Below are positions 1 to 8,314 of a stretch of DNA of 64,000 nucleotides, in pieces; the first letter of the stretch is position 1; each line of letters begins with the position of its first letter. The notes under the pieces were generated by a model. The model worked only from the letters and a program-made list of their open reading frames with translations, made no database searches and was not told where the DNA came from. Source of the DNA: Actinomycetota bacterium (lineage in GTDB: Bacteria > Actinomycetota > Thermoleophilia > Solirubrobacterales > Solirubrobacteraceae); contig JAFDWH010000004.1 in assembly GCA_018268595.1 (NCBI GenBank), positions 62,001 through 126,000 on the forward strand, in the 5' to 3' direction. The translations under genes were made by a program, and so were the position numbers.

Positions 1-1
1 C

Positions 2-745
2 GGCAGCGGCGGCTGGTCGACGATCGAGGCGATACTGAGAACGCCGTCGGACGGGCGCGCGTCGCGGCTCGTCGTGCAGCGCCTGCGCCGCGCGCTCGCG
101 CGCCGCACGCGCGAGACGTACGTCGGCGGCACGATCGCCGGCAGCGTCGACCTCGTCGACCGCATCGCTTCGCGCGCGCCGTGGGCGATCCTGACCGCGA
201 CCGCGCTCTGCTTCGTGCTGCTGGCGTGGGGGCTGCGCTCGCTCGTGATCCCGCTCAAGGCGGTGCTGACGACGCTGCTGTCGGTCGGCGCGACGCTCGG
301 CCTGCTGCTGCGGCTGTTCGACGGCGGCGCAGCGACGCCGCACCTGGAGTTCTTCGTGCCGCTGTCGCTGTTCGCGATCGTGTTCGGGCTGTCGGTCGAC
401 TACGAGGTGTTTTTGCTGAGCCGCATCCGCGAAGCGGCGGCGGCCGGGCACGACCACCGCGAGGCGGTGCGGCGGGGGCTCGTCGGCAGCGGCCGCTCGA
501 TCACGCTCGCCGGCCTGACGCTGACGACGGTGTTCCTCGCGTTCGCGAGCTCGCGGCTGCTGCCGCTGCAGCAGCTCGGCGTCGGGCTCGCGCTCGCGGT
601 CGCGATCGACGTGACGCTCGTGCGCTGCGTGCTGGTGCCGGCGACGGTCGTGCTGCTGCGGCAGTGGAACTGGTGGTGGCCGTTCGACCGCCGCCGGGCG
701 CTCAACGCGCCGGCGCGGGGGCCGGCGCCCGCCGAGCGCTCCTGA
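2..745 (+). CDS. MMPL/RND-family transporter, C-terminal part (5' end outside window)
   Basis: This is the C-terminal membrane domain of an MMPL-type (RND superfamily) exporter, which moves lipids or hydrophobic compounds across the cytoplasmic membrane using the proton gradient. The reading frame is open to the left window edge, so the GTG at 74 is internal and the protein is truncated by the window. Several hydrophobic helices are visible, with the typical motif GLSVDYEVFLLSRIREA, whose Asp-Tyr pair belongs to the proton-relay helix of this family, followed by a short charged loop and two more helices. The tail is Pro/Ala/Arg-rich. The last 44 bases overlap the 3' end of the convergent kinase-like gene. 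The substrate cannot be inferred. Confidence 0.85.
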   Translation, partial: GSGGWSTIEAILRTPSDGRASRLVVQRLRRALARRTRETYVGGTIAGSVDLVDRIASRAPWAILTATALCFVLLAWGLRSLVIPLKAVLTTLLSVGATLGLLLRLFDGGAATPHLEFFVPLSLFAIVFGLSVDYEVFLLSRIREAAAAGHDHREAVRRGLVGSGRSITLAGLTLTTVFLAFASSRLLPLQQLGVGLALAVAIDVTLVRCVLVPATVVLLRQWNWWWPFDRRRALNAPARGPAPAERS

Positions 746-1904
746 GCGCGTCGAGGCCCGGCAGCGGGTCGCCGGCGAGCAGGTGCAGCAGCACGGTCCC
801 GCCGGTCGAGACGTGCGTCACGCGGTCGGCCAGGCGCAGCGCGCGCAGCGGCATGCTCGTCGTGCCGCCGCCGACGATCGTCGGGCCGGACGCGTCCGCG
901 CAGGCGACGGCGAGCGCCTCCGCGCCGCGCCGCCCGGCCGGCGCGTGCTGGAAGCCGGGCGGCCCGTTCCACACGACCGTCCCGGCCGCGCGGATGCGCC
1001 CGCCGAAGCGTGCGCAGGCGCGCGGCCCGAGATCGATCGCGCGCATGTCCGGGCGCAGGTCGGCGAGCGCCACGACGCGCAGCCGGCCGGCGTCGTCGAC
1101 GAGCAGGTCCGGCGGCAGCAGCGTGCGCTCGTGCGCCAGCACCCGCCGCGCGCGCTCCCCGTCCGGCTCCGCGGCCGCGCGCGCCACCCCCTCGGCGATC
1201 TGCGCGCCGAGCAGCAGCGTCGCGCCCGCCGCCGCCAGCCGCTCCAGCAGCGGGAGCTTCTCGCGCGCCCGCGTCCCGCCGACGACGACCACGAGCGGGG
1301 CGGGCGGCGCGCGCAGCGGCGCGAGCAGCTCCAGCTCCGTCGCGACGAGCGCACCGGCGGTCGCCGGCCCGGCTTCGACCAGCTCCGCGATCGACGCGTG
1401 GGGACGGTGGAGACTGCCGAACGCGTCACTCACGACGAGGTCGGCGCCGGCACGCAGCTCGTCCGCGAGCGCGCGCCGCTCGGCGCCCCACGCGCTCGTC
1501 TCGCGCGCGTCGAAGCGGACGTTCTCCAGCAGCGCGACGCGGGCGCCGCGCGGCGGCCGCTCATCGCGGTCGCGCACGAGCGGGACGTCCGTCCCGAGCA
1601 GTCGCGCGAGCGCCGCGGCGACGGGCGCGAGCGACAGGCGCGGCTCGGCCCCCGCGGGCCGACCGAGGTGCGCGACCGCCAGCACACGATTCTCGCCCGC
1701 GAGCAGCCGCCGCAGCGTCGGCAGCGCAGCCCGCACCCGCGCGTCGTCGGCGATCGCGCGGCCGGCGAGCGGCACGTTGAGGTCGAGCCGCGCGAGCACC
1801 GCGGCCCCGGCCAGCTCGTCCAGCGCCAGCCCGGCGCCGCCAGCCCCCGCCACCTCGTCCAGCGCCAGCCGGGACCCCGCGACCACCGGTCCGTCCACGC
1901 TCAC
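702..1904 (-). CDS. Divergent phosphoglycerate-kinase-like protein
   Basis: The 400-residue protein follows phosphoglycerate kinase along its whole length. The 3-phosphoglycerate site looks intact: RLDLNVPL (39-46), HLGRP (79-83), LLENVRF (125-131) and SDAFGSLHRPHAS (159-171). The nucleotide side is altered. The usual GGAKVSDK reads GGTRAREK (209-216), so the phosphate-binding Lys is Arg. GGGDT/S reads GGGTTS (345-350), losing the conserved Asp. The Gly-rich STGGG is shortened to STGG (366-369). I infer a paralogue that may still bind a glycerate-phosphate-like acid but is unlikely to be the main glycolytic enzyme. The GTG start sits in a GTGA overlap with the upstream dehydrogenase gene, making it the last gene of a four-gene operon. 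Confidence 0.8.
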   Translation of the reverse strand: MSVDGPVVAGSRLALDEVAGAGGAGLALDELAGAAVLARLDLNVPLAGRAIADDARVRAALPTLRRLLAGENRVLAVAHLGRPAGAEPRLSLAPVAAALARLLGTDVPLVRDRDERPPRGARVALLENVRFDARETSAWGAERRALADELRAGADLVVSDAFGSLHRPHASIAELVEAGPATAGALVATELELLAPLRAPPAPLVVVVGGTRAREKLPLLERLAAAGATLLLGAQIAEGVARAAAEPDGERARRVLAHERTLLPPDLLVDDAGRLRVVALADLRPDMRAIDLGPRACARFGGRIRAAGTVVWNGPPGFQHAPAGRRGAEALAVACADASGPTIVGGGTTSMPLRALRLADRVTHVSTGGTVLLHLLAGDPLPGLDALRSARRAPAPAPAR

Positions 1905-2845
1905 GCCCCGACCACGGCGACCCGCTCCAGCGTCTCCAGCGCCGCGCGCGCGGCGGCGCCGTAGTAGCGCGCCGCGGCCTCGGCGGTGCGGCCGGCCGCG
2001 TGCGGCGTCAGCAGCACGCGCGGATGCGCGCGCAGCCGCGGGTCGACGCGCGGCTCGTCCGGGAAGACGTCGAGCGCGGCGCCGGCGAGCCGCTCGTCGA
2101 GCGCGCGCAGCAGCGCCTCGTGGTCGAGCAGATGCGCTCGCGCGGTGTTGACGAGCCAGGCGCCGGGCCGCATCGCGTCCAGCTCCCGCGCGCCGAGCAG
2201 GAACGCTCCCGGCGCGGCGCGCACATGCAGCGAGACGGCGTCGGCGGCGCCCAGCAGCTCCCCCAGCGCGACCCGCTCGCCCGGCACGCCGGCCGCCGCC
2301 TCGCCGGAGCGCCGCGTGTAGACGATGCGCGTGCCGAACGGCTCCAGCAGCCGCGCGAGCCGCGCGCCGGTGCGTCCGAGCCCGACGATCCCGACCGTCA
2401 GCGCGCCCAGCTCGCGTGCCGTGTCGTCGAAGGCGCTCGGCACGCGCCAGTCGCCCGCGCGCACGTGCGCGTCCGCCGCCACGAGCCGCTTCGTCAGCGC
2501 AAGCAGCAGCGCGAGCGCGTGCTCGGCCGTCGCGGCGGCCGACAGGCCTGGCGGCGGGCCGCTGACCGCGACGCCGCGCGCCCGCAGCGCCGCCGCCTCG
2601 CCGCGCGCGGCGCTCGCCCCGCCGACCCGGTACACGCGCGCCAGCCGCTCCGCGCGCGCGAGGAAGCGCTCCGGCAGCGGCGGACCGCCGACGATCGCGA
2701 CGGTCGCAGCGCCGGCGAGGTCGAGCGCGGCGTCGGCGTCGGGTCGGAACGCGACGTCCGCCACCCCGCGCAGCGCCTCGCGCAGGATCCGCTGACCGGG
2801 CGCGCTGGTCGGCCCGATCGCCAGCACGAGCGGGCGCGCGCTCAT
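1901..2845 (-). CDS. D-2-hydroxyacid dehydrogenase (phosphoglycerate dehydrogenase-like)
   Basis: This 314-residue NAD(P)-dependent 2-hydroxyacid dehydrogenase would interconvert a 2-oxoacid and a D-2-hydroxyacid in the cytoplasm. The Rossmann motif is GLGRTG at 155-160. The catalytic triad of the family is present: Arg236 in NTARAHLLD, Glu264 in FPDEP and His282 in LTPHAAG. It lacks the C-terminal ACT/ASB regulatory domains of long SerA enzymes. The gene lies 19 bases after the S-adenosylhomocysteine-hydrolase-like gene and overlaps the kinase-like gene by four bases. With a glycerate-kinase-like neighbour, a three-carbon hydroxyacid substrate is plausible, but this is inference from context. 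Confidence 0.85.
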   Translation of the reverse strand: MSARPLVLAIGPTSAPGQRILREALRGVADVAFRPDADAALDLAGAATVAIVGGPPLPERFLARAERLARVYRVGGASAARGEAAALRARGVAVSGPPPGLSAAATAEHALALLLALTKRLVAADAHVRAGDWRVPSAFDDTARELGALTVGIVGLGRTGARLARLLEPFGTRIVYTRRSGEAAAGVPGERVALGELLGAADAVSLHVRAAPGAFLLGARELDAMRPGAWLVNTARAHLLDHEALLRALDERLAGAALDVFPDEPRVDPRLRAHPRVLLTPHAAGRTAEAAARYYGAAARAALETLERVAVVGA

Positions 2846-2864
2846 CGCCCCGCGCCCCGCGCCC

Positions 2865-4073
2865 TCATCGCCCCGCGCGGGCGCTCGCCAGGCCCAGCGT
2901 CTGCAGCTTGATCTGCGCGACCCGCTCGGCGTCGGCGGCGTCCACCTCCGCGACCCCCGCGCCGTAGCGGCCCGGACGCTCCCACAGCGTCTGCAGGCAG
3001 AGCACGTGGAGCGCGAGCGAGAGGTCCATCACGTCGCTCGCGTTGCCCTCGCCGCAGTGATGGTTGATCTGCCGCCCGCCGGCCAGCAGCACGACGCGAC
3101 GGCTGCCGAGCACGTACTCGGCGACGCCGCCGCCGTGGTCGCGCGCGCTCGACGCGCGCGCCGCGAGCGCCTCGACGCGTATCTCGCCGTCGCGGCGGCC
3201 GGCGTTGCCGAGCACGCAGCCGTCCTTCAACAGGTCCATGTGCTGCTCGCGGATCACGTCCGCTTCGCCGGTCGCGGTGAGGACGAAGTCGGCGCTCGGC
3301 AGCACGGTCTCGAGCTGCGCGAGCTGCATGCCGTCGTAGACGGCGATCAGGCCGGCCTGCGCGGAGCGCTCGACGACGATCACGCGCGCGTGCGCGGCGC
3401 GCAGATAGGCGGCGATCCCGCGGCCGTTGGCGCCGTAGCCGACCACGACCGCGACCGCCCCGGCGAGCTGACGGCGCGAGGCGGTCATGAGCGCGGCGAC
3501 GGTCGACTGCCCGGTCCCGTGCGCCGTCTCGATCTGCTCCTTGATCGGGCACGAGGCGAGCCCGACGAGCGGGAACGGCGCCGGCTCCGCTTCGGCGAGC
3601 GCGCGCCGCACGAGCGTCTCGGCGTTGCGCGAGTGCAGCGTGCCGCCGGCAACCTGCCCGCGCTGCGCGAGTGCCGCCACCGACAGGCGGCCGTTGTCGA
3701 GCAGCAGGTGCGGCTCGAAGCCGGCGAGCACCTCCTCTGGCGACGCGTCGCGCGGGTAGTACGCGACCGCGCCGAGCGCGCGGCGCAGGCCGTCGCGCTC
3801 GTGCAGCGGCTCGGGGTCGTCCTCGACCAGCAGCCTCGCGCCGGCGCGCTTGAGCACGTTGAGCAGGTAGGCGCGCTCCTTCGTCAGGCGGCCGGCCGCG
3901 GCGACGCGCGCACCGTCGAACGGCCGCGTCCCCTGGAGCTGGCGCTCCAGCACGGCGAGGACCGGCATGCGCCGCCAGCAGGCGCGCACGCGCGCGTAGC
4001 TGTCCGCCGCCGGCGACGCGTCCGTGTCCGGCGCCGCCGCGGGCGCCGCGCTCGCTACGCCTGCGACTTCCAC
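2865..4073 (-). CDS. S-adenosylhomocysteine hydrolase-like NAD-binding protein, divergent
   Basis: The 402-residue protein has the overall layout of adenosylhomocysteinase with a degraded N-terminal substrate domain. It retains an MP motif (36-37), an NAD fold with GYGANGRG (212-219), an equivalent of the catalytic Lys (Lys178 in PIKEQIETAHGTGQS, where the family has NDSVTKSKFDN), and the late motifs TATGEADVI, GNAGRRDGEI and GEGNASDVM. The catalytic Asp after the Lys is Glu182, and the STQDHAAA and EETTTG substrate segments are not recognisable. A redox role on a nucleoside-like or other substrate is possible, but true S-adenosylhomocysteine hydrolysis is doubtful. The GTG start at 4073 overlaps the end of the radical SAM gene by 19 bases. 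A start further in would remove the conserved MP region. Confidence 0.75.
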   Translation of the reverse strand: MEVAGVASAAPAAAPDTDASPAADSYARVRACWRRMPVLAVLERQLQGTRPFDGARVAAAGRLTKERAYLLNVLKRAGARLLVEDDPEPLHERDGLRRALGAVAYYPRDASPEEVLAGFEPHLLLDNGRLSVAALAQRGQVAGGTLHSRNAETLVRRALAEAEPAPFPLVGLASCPIKEQIETAHGTGQSTVAALMTASRRQLAGAVAVVVGYGANGRGIAAYLRAAHARVIVVERSAQAGLIAVYDGMQLAQLETVLPSADFVLTATGEADVIREQHMDLLKDGCVLGNAGRRDGEIRVEALAARASSARDHGGGVAEYVLGSRRVVLLAGGRQINHHCGEGNASDVMDLSLALHVLCLQTLWERPGRYGAGVAEVDAADAERVAQIKLQTLGLASARAGR

Positions 4074-5113
4074 AGCCGGCAGATCGAGACGAGGTCGTCG
4101 GGCGTCTCGGGCTTCCCGTTGTGGGCGAGCACCGTCTCGGCCGGGCAGCCGCTGAGCCACGGCTGGTCGCCGGCCTGGAAGGTCGCCTGCGTGAACAGCT
4201 CGAACTCGTTCTGCTCGCGGTTGAGCCGCAGGCCCTGCGGCGTCATGACGGCGAAGTGCAGCGGCTCGTCGAACAGCAGCGAGCAGACGTAGGCGCGGCC
4301 GTCGGGGAAGATCGAGAGGCGGTCGAGCGAGCAGCCGACGCAGCCGCGGTAGCCCTCGTCGACGTAGCGCTCCAGCTTCGCGGGCGTCGCGTACGTCGGC
4401 GGGTACCAGATCGAGGTGCGGTAATCGTCCTTGATCTGCTCGAGCCGCTCGTAGAAGTCGATCCACTCCTGCGGGCTGAGCGACCAGTCGGCGGCGTTGG
4501 CGATGCCGCGCCCCTCCTCGGAGAAGACGTGGAAGTTCGTCATCGCGACGCCGAGCTCGTCGGCGAGCGCGAGCATCGCCTCGGCGTCGTGGAGGTTGCG
4601 CTGCGAGATCGTGCAGATGATGCGGACGGGGTAGCCGGCCGCGACGGTTCTCGCGATGCACGGGACGGTCCTCGCGTAGGTGCCCGCGCCGCGCACGGCG
4701 TCGTGCGTCTCGGCGGTGGCGCCGTCGAGGCTGAAGGAGATGTAGTGCAGCTTCTCCGGCGTGATCTTGTCGATCGTGCGCTCGAGCAGGCCGTTGGAGT
4801 TGATCATCACCTGCCGGTAGCCGACCGCGAGCGCATGGTCGACCATGCGCGGCAGGTCGGGGTGCAGCGTCGGCTCGCCGCCGAGGAAGGTGATGTACTC
4901 GCCGCCGAGCGTGCGGCAGCGGTCGATGATCCCGGTCGCCTCCTCGAAGTCGAGCATCAGGCCGCGCTCGAGCCGGTCGCCCATGTAGCAGTGGCCGCAC
5001 CGAAGCTGGCAGCGCTCCGTGATGTAGAGATAGATGTTGTGGAAGCGCTTGTAGTGGATGCGCGATCTGTCGCGCGAACGCGGCTCCGGAGAGCTCGCGA
5101 GCAGCTCGGGCAT
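4055..5113 (-). CDS. Radical SAM enzyme with SPASM/twitch-like C-terminus
   Basis: The 352-residue protein carries the canonical radical SAM cluster motif CQLRCGHC (Cys35, Cys39, Cys42), a GGEPTLHP motif (78-85) typical of the SAM-binding strand, and SFSLDGA (127-132). The C-terminus has Cys258, Cys261, Cys277, Cys323 and Cys345 around an IFPDGRAYVC core, which resembles a SPASM/twitch domain holding an auxiliary iron-sulfur cluster. Such enzymes carry out radical chemistry on peptides, sugars or other small molecules. No short precursor-peptide gene was noticed nearby, so a small-molecule substrate is more likely. The ATG at 5113 follows GGAGG with a four-base gap. It is the first gene of the operon that continues through the three oxidoreductase- and kinase-like genes. 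Confidence 0.85.
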   Translation of the reverse strand: MPELLASSPEPRSRDRSRIHYKRFHNIYLYITERCQLRCGHCYMGDRLERGLMLDFEEATGIIDRCRTLGGEYITFLGGEPTLHPDLPRMVDHALAVGYRQVMINSNGLLERTIDKITPEKLHYISFSLDGATAETHDAVRGAGTYARTVPCIARTVAAGYPVRIICTISQRNLHDAEAMLALADELGVAMTNFHVFSEEGRGIANAADWSLSPQEWIDFYERLEQIKDDYRTSIWYPPTYATPAKLERYVDEGYRGCVGCSLDRLSIFPDGRAYVCSLLFDEPLHFAVMTPQGLRLNREQNEFELFTQATFQAGDQPWLSGCPAETVLAHNGKPETPDDLVSICRLWKSQA

Positions 5114-5422
5114 GTGTCCTCCAGTCGTGCGGCCGACCGGAGAGATCAGGCGGACGACGCGCTCCGCGGACTCGATCCCCTCGCCCCCATCCCCCTGACC
5201 TCCCCGCGCGCGGTCCCGCCTTGGTGCGCTGCGAGTTGGCTTCGCTCCATTATGCAGTAGGAAGCGGGCGCGTGGGGCGTTTGTTCGTGTTCGGACCCCT
5301 GCGCTCGCGGGCCTCCGCCGCCGTGCGCCCAGAGCCGTCGTCGTCTCCCATCGACGGCCGCGGCGGCCGCGCCTCTCCGGGCGCGGGCCCTGAAACGGCC
5401 TGCTCTGGTAGGCTCGCCCGCG
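5114..5422. other. Divergent intergenic region between radical SAM operon and rpsL
   Basis: No gene is supported in these 309 bases. The region must hold promoters for the leftward radical SAM operon and the rightward rpsL. On the minus strand a CATAAT-like -10 element (5249-5254) stands out against the GC-rich background, without a convincing -35 element. The rest is GC-rich and shows no obvious operator. Confidence 0.5.
5409..5414 (+). promoter_or_regulatory. Possible -10 element of rpsL
   Basis: TAGGCT ends eight bases before the ATG and no Shine-Dalgarno sequence is visible, as expected for a leaderless transcript. No good -35 hexamer lies 17 bases upstream, so support is weak. Confidence 0.3.
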
Positions 5423-5794
5423 ATGGCTACGAACAATCAGCTGGTGCGCCTCGGGCGCAGAAGAAGACGCCGCATCACGAAGCGCGCGGCGTTGAGAGGC
5501 GCTCCGATGAAGCGCGGCGTGTGCACGCGTGTCTACACGACGACGCCTCGTAAGCCGAACTCCGCGCTCCGCAAGGTCGCGCGTATCCGCTTGACGAACG
5601 GGAACGAGGTCACGGCCGCGATCCCGGGCGAGGGCCACAACCTGCAGGAGCACTCGGTCGTGCTCGTGCGCGGCGCCTCGCTGAAGGACCTCGGTGGCAT
5701 CAGCTACAAGGTCGTGCGCGGCACGCTCGACGCCGCAGGCGTCAGCGACCGCAAGAAGGCCCGCTCGAAGTACGGCGCGAAGCGCCCGAGCTGA
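5423..5794 (+). CDS. rpsL: Ribosomal protein S12 (stand-alone, variant residues)
   Basis: This 123-residue S12 is a core protein of the 30S decoding centre. The diagnostic segments [46 protein letters not shown] and [14 protein letters not shown] are present. In E. coli numbering, which aligns without gaps, residue 43 is Arg (TTTPRKPN instead of TTTPKKPN) and residue 91 is Gly (KDLGG instead of KDLPG). Both are positions where changes give streptomycin resistance or dependence in other bacteria. Lys88 and the modified Asp89 are retained. The N-terminal arm is unusually Arg-rich ([12 protein letters not shown]). The usual downstream rpsG, fusA and tuf genes are absent, and the gene ends in its own terminator, so it may be a second, divergent copy. 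It faces away from the radical SAM operon. Confidence 0.93.
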   Translation: MATNNQLVRLGRRRRRRITKRAALRGAPMKRGVCTRVYTTTPRKPNSALRKVARIRLTNGNEVTAAIPGEGHNLQEHSVVLVRGASLKDLGGISYKVVRGTLDAAGVSDRKKARSKYGAKRPS

Positions 5795-5850
5795 GCGACC
5801 GCCTCCGGTAGGGGGCGGCAGCGCCCGCTCCACCTCGTCGCGTTCTCACC

Positions 5851-5883
5851 ACGGCCCGCTCGCTCGAGCGGGCCGTTGCATTT
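5851..5883 (+). terminator. Intrinsic terminator after rpsL
   Basis: An inverted repeat with 11-12 bp GC-rich arms (ACGGCCCGCTCG paired with its complement ending at 5876) and a minimal loop is followed by TGCATTT. It lies 57 bases after the rpsL stop and marks rpsL as monocistronic. Confidence 0.75.
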
Positions 5884-5942
5884 GGCAGGGGCGCACCATG
5901 CTGGTCCCCCGAGGTCGAGGCGGCCCGCACCAAAGCCGGCGG

Positions 5943-6758
5943 CTATGCCGTTGCCACCTCGGCGCTCGTCCCGCGGTGGCGTGCGTAGATGTCCTCGACC
6001 CACTTGAACCCGGGGCGGTCCTTGAGCGAGTCGCGGAACCGTCGTGACTGGGGGGTCCGCTCGGCCGGGTGGAGCTTGATGTAGGGGAACTCGGGTGGCA
6101 TGACGATGGGCGCGAGGAGCGAGGCGGCCGTCAGGTCTGCGACGGTGAACGACTCGCCGACGAGATAGCCGCTCGGGCCGACCTCTGCCTCAATCTCGTC
6201 GAACGCCGCACGCACCTTGTCGCGCGACTGCTCAACGGTCTCCGGCCGGATTCGGTAGCGCAGCTTCACGGCTTGGCCGAGCAGCGGACTGAGCGCCTTG
6301 ATCAGACCGATTCGCGGGTGCTCGGCGCCGTAGAGCATCGCGAGGAACTTCTCCGGCTCCGCCAAGTTGTCGTTGAACAGCACCCGCCGCACGTCATGAC
6401 CGCACTGCTCGTCGAAGTACTCCTCGAGGCCGAGCGCGCGTCTGCGCGCCTCCGGATCGGCCGGGTAGAGCGGCGGCTCCGGCCACCGCCGCTCGACCTC
6501 CTCGAGGATCTTCGTCGAATCGCCGAACGCACGCCCGTTCATCTCCAGCACCGGCAGCGTGCGGCCCGCGCGCTGGCGCCGCGCCGTGAACTCCTGCAGC
6601 GCCGGCGTCACCGCGCGGCGCACGTGCGCGACGCCCTTGTAGTCAAGCGCCCACCGGGCCTTCTCGTTGTAGTGCGAGATCTCGAGGTGCCAGAGGACCG
6701 GCGTGTCGACGGCGGCACAGCCCGGAGACCCTTGGAGATGCCCATCTTGTGCCGGCAT
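5943..6758 (-). CDS. Glutathione S-transferase family protein
   Basis: The 271-residue protein has a thioredoxin-like N-terminal domain beginning TPVLWHLEISHYNEKARW, with the TLPVLEMNG and DSTKILEEVE segments that normally form the cis-Pro and glutathione-gamma-glutamyl site, then an all-helical C-terminal domain with the VADLTAAS capping-box region. It probably conjugates or reduces electrophiles in the cytoplasm. Actinobacteria usually lack glutathione, so another thiol or a non-catalytic role is possible. The ATG at 6758 is preceded by AGGAGG eleven bases upstream. The open frame extends further upstream, but that part shows no conserved sequence and was excluded. Confidence 0.8.
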   Translation of the reverse strand: MPAQDGHLQGSPGCAAVDTPVLWHLEISHYNEKARWALDYKGVAHVRRAVTPALQEFTARRQRAGRTLPVLEMNGRAFGDSTKILEEVERRWPEPPLYPADPEARRRALGLEEYFDEQCGHDVRRVLFNDNLAEPEKFLAMLYGAEHPRIGLIKALSPLLGQAVKLRYRIRPETVEQSRDKVRAAFDEIEAEVGPSGYLVGESFTVADLTAASLLAPIVMPPEFPYIKLHPAERTPQSRRFRDSLKDRPGFKWVEDIYARHRGTSAEVATA

Positions 6759-6871
6759 CGCTCTACTGACCTCCTGGCGCAGGATCTGGGGAGCGGGTTC
6801 GGCTTGCAGCTGCCGCCAGTCCCAATCGTACTCATCGAGCTCAAAAACGGAGCTATGGCTCGACATCGCGA

Positions 6872-6889
6872 CCCATGGGCGCGGGTGGT
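6872..6889. repeat. 18-bp fragment matching the tRNA-Val 3' boundary
   Basis: CCCATGGGCGCGGGTGGT is identical to the sequence spanning the 3' end of the tRNA-Val gene at 29946-29963, including three bases outside the tRNA. It lies 132 bases left of the IS element. A chance match is unlikely but not excluded at this GC content. Confidence 0.45.
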
Positions 6890-7021
6890 CTGATTCGGCG
6901 GACATCCCTGGCGCAGCGGCGTTCTCGGAAGGGAGGTTCCCGCCGGGTTCCCGGTTTGGCGTAGCGGCGCTCTGTCGTCGTCCCCGAAGCGCTCGGCCGG
7001 CGTGACGAAATCGCAAAGGGG

Positions 7022-7038
7022 TGAGCCATCCCGGGTTT
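7022..7038 (+). repeat. Left terminal inverted repeat of IS3-family element
   Basis: TGAGCCATCCCGGGTTT pairs with the right end (8315-8331) at 15 of 17 positions. Confidence 0.75.
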
Positions 7039-7081
7039 GACGGAGGTCTTGTTGCCAGGATGTCGTGCCTGGTGAAAGGAG

Positions 7082-7397
7082 ATGCTCTGTTCGATGGCTG
7101 CACCGAGGAAGTATCCGGAAGGAGTTGCGTGAGCGCGCGATCCGGCTCGTGTTCGAGTCGGGCCGGCCGGTCAAGCACGTCGCTGATGATCTCGGCGTGC
7201 ATCCGGAGGCGTTGCGCAGCTGGGTGCGTCAGGCCGAGGCGGACGCTGGCAAGCGTCCGGAGCGGCTCACGAGCGATGAGCGCGAACGGCTCAAGGCGCT
7301 CGAGCGTGAGAACCGGGAGCTGCGCAAGGCGAACGAGATCTTGAAGGCTGCCAGCGTGTTTTTCGCGAAGGAGCTCGACGCTCCCCGACCGAAGTGA
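7082..7397 (+). pseudogene. IS3-family transposase OrfA, frameshifted near the N-terminus
   Basis: The small helix-turn-helix protein of an IS3-type element binds the terminal repeats. The expected start encodes MAAPRKYPE (ATG at 7094, or the in-frame ATG at 7082 right after GAAAGGAG). One extra base near 7119-7122 then moves the reading frame, and the conserved continuation LRERAIRLVFESGRPVKH, a helix-turn-helix, and a leucine-zipper-like RENRELRKANEIL segment are encoded in the next frame to 7397. Removing one base restores the standard protein. Translation from the GTG at 7065 in the downstream frame is possible but would replace the normal N-terminus. Confidence 0.75.
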
Positions 7398-8301
7398 GCG
7401 CGTTCATCGACGCGTATCGGGGCCGCTTCGGGGTCGAGCTCGTCTGCCGGACCGTGGGCGTGTCGGCGTCCGCCTACTACCAGCGCGCCACCGGCGAGCG
7501 CTCGGCCCGTGTCCTCGAGGACGAACGGCTGCTCGCGGTGATCCGTCAGCTGCATGCCGCCAACTACCACGCCTACGGATCGCGGCGAATGTGGAAGGCG
7601 CTGCTGCGCGCGGGAGAGCCGGTCGGCCGCGGCCGGGTCGAGCGGCTGATGCGTACCCACGGCATCCAGGGCGCCAAGCGCCGCGGCAAGCCATGGCGGA
7701 CAACGACGCCCGATCCGATGGCACGCCGCAGCCCGGATCTTGTGCGTCGTCAGTTCGTTGCGAGCCATCCGAACGAGCTGTGGTGCTCGGACTTCACCTA
7801 CCTGCGCTGTTGGGAGGGGCTGGTGTTCTTCGCGTTCGTGATCGACGTCTACAGCCGCCGCATCGTCGGCTGGCAATTCGCGCCGCACATGCGCACGACG
7901 CTCGTCCTCGACGCGCTGAAGATGGCGCTCGCCCAACGCGGCCCGGCCAGCGAGGTCCGGCTCGTGCATCACTCAGATGCCGGCAGCCAATACACCAGCG
8001 GCGAGTTCACTCAGGTGCTTGCCGACCACGAGGTGCTCGCCTCGATTGGAACCGTCGGCGACGCCTACGACAACGCACTGGCCGAGAGCTTCGTCGACAC
8101 GTTCAAGACCGAGCTGATCCGCGACCCGTCTGGCGGACCCGCACCCAGCTCGAACTCGCGATCGTCGAATACGTCGGCTGGTTCAACCAAGCGCGCATGC
8201 ACGAGAGCCTCGGCGATCGCTCCCCCGAAGAGTTCGAGTCCCTCGCAGCGACCCAATATGGTCCGCTTCGCAACACCAACAACACCGACCGAGACAGATA
8301 A
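7394..8301 (+). pseudogene. IS3-family transposase OrfB (DDE integrase), frameshifted near the C-terminus
   Basis: This is an rve-type DDE transposase. The catalytic residues are in ELWCSDFTYL, HHSDAGSQYTS and DNALAESF, all before the lesion. One base is missing near 8124-8128, so the conserved C-terminal helix (VEYVGWFNQARMHESLG and SPEEFE) lies in another frame that stops at 8301. Without the correction the protein runs on to 8347 with an unrelated Ser/Pro-rich tail. The GTG start overlaps orfA by four bases, the usual arrangement for programmed -1 frameshifting in this family. Confidence 0.8.
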
Positions 8302-8314
8302 AACGCTCTCCGCG

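Noticed and set aside
5114-5422. A precursor peptide gene for the radical SAM enzyme
   Set aside because: No short frame with a ribosome-binding site and a plausible core peptide was found next to the enzyme.
4055-5833. An extended N-terminus for the radical SAM protein running across rpsL
   Set aside because: The extension overlaps rpsL in antisense, lacks conserved sequence and ignores the GGAGG-ATG at 5113.
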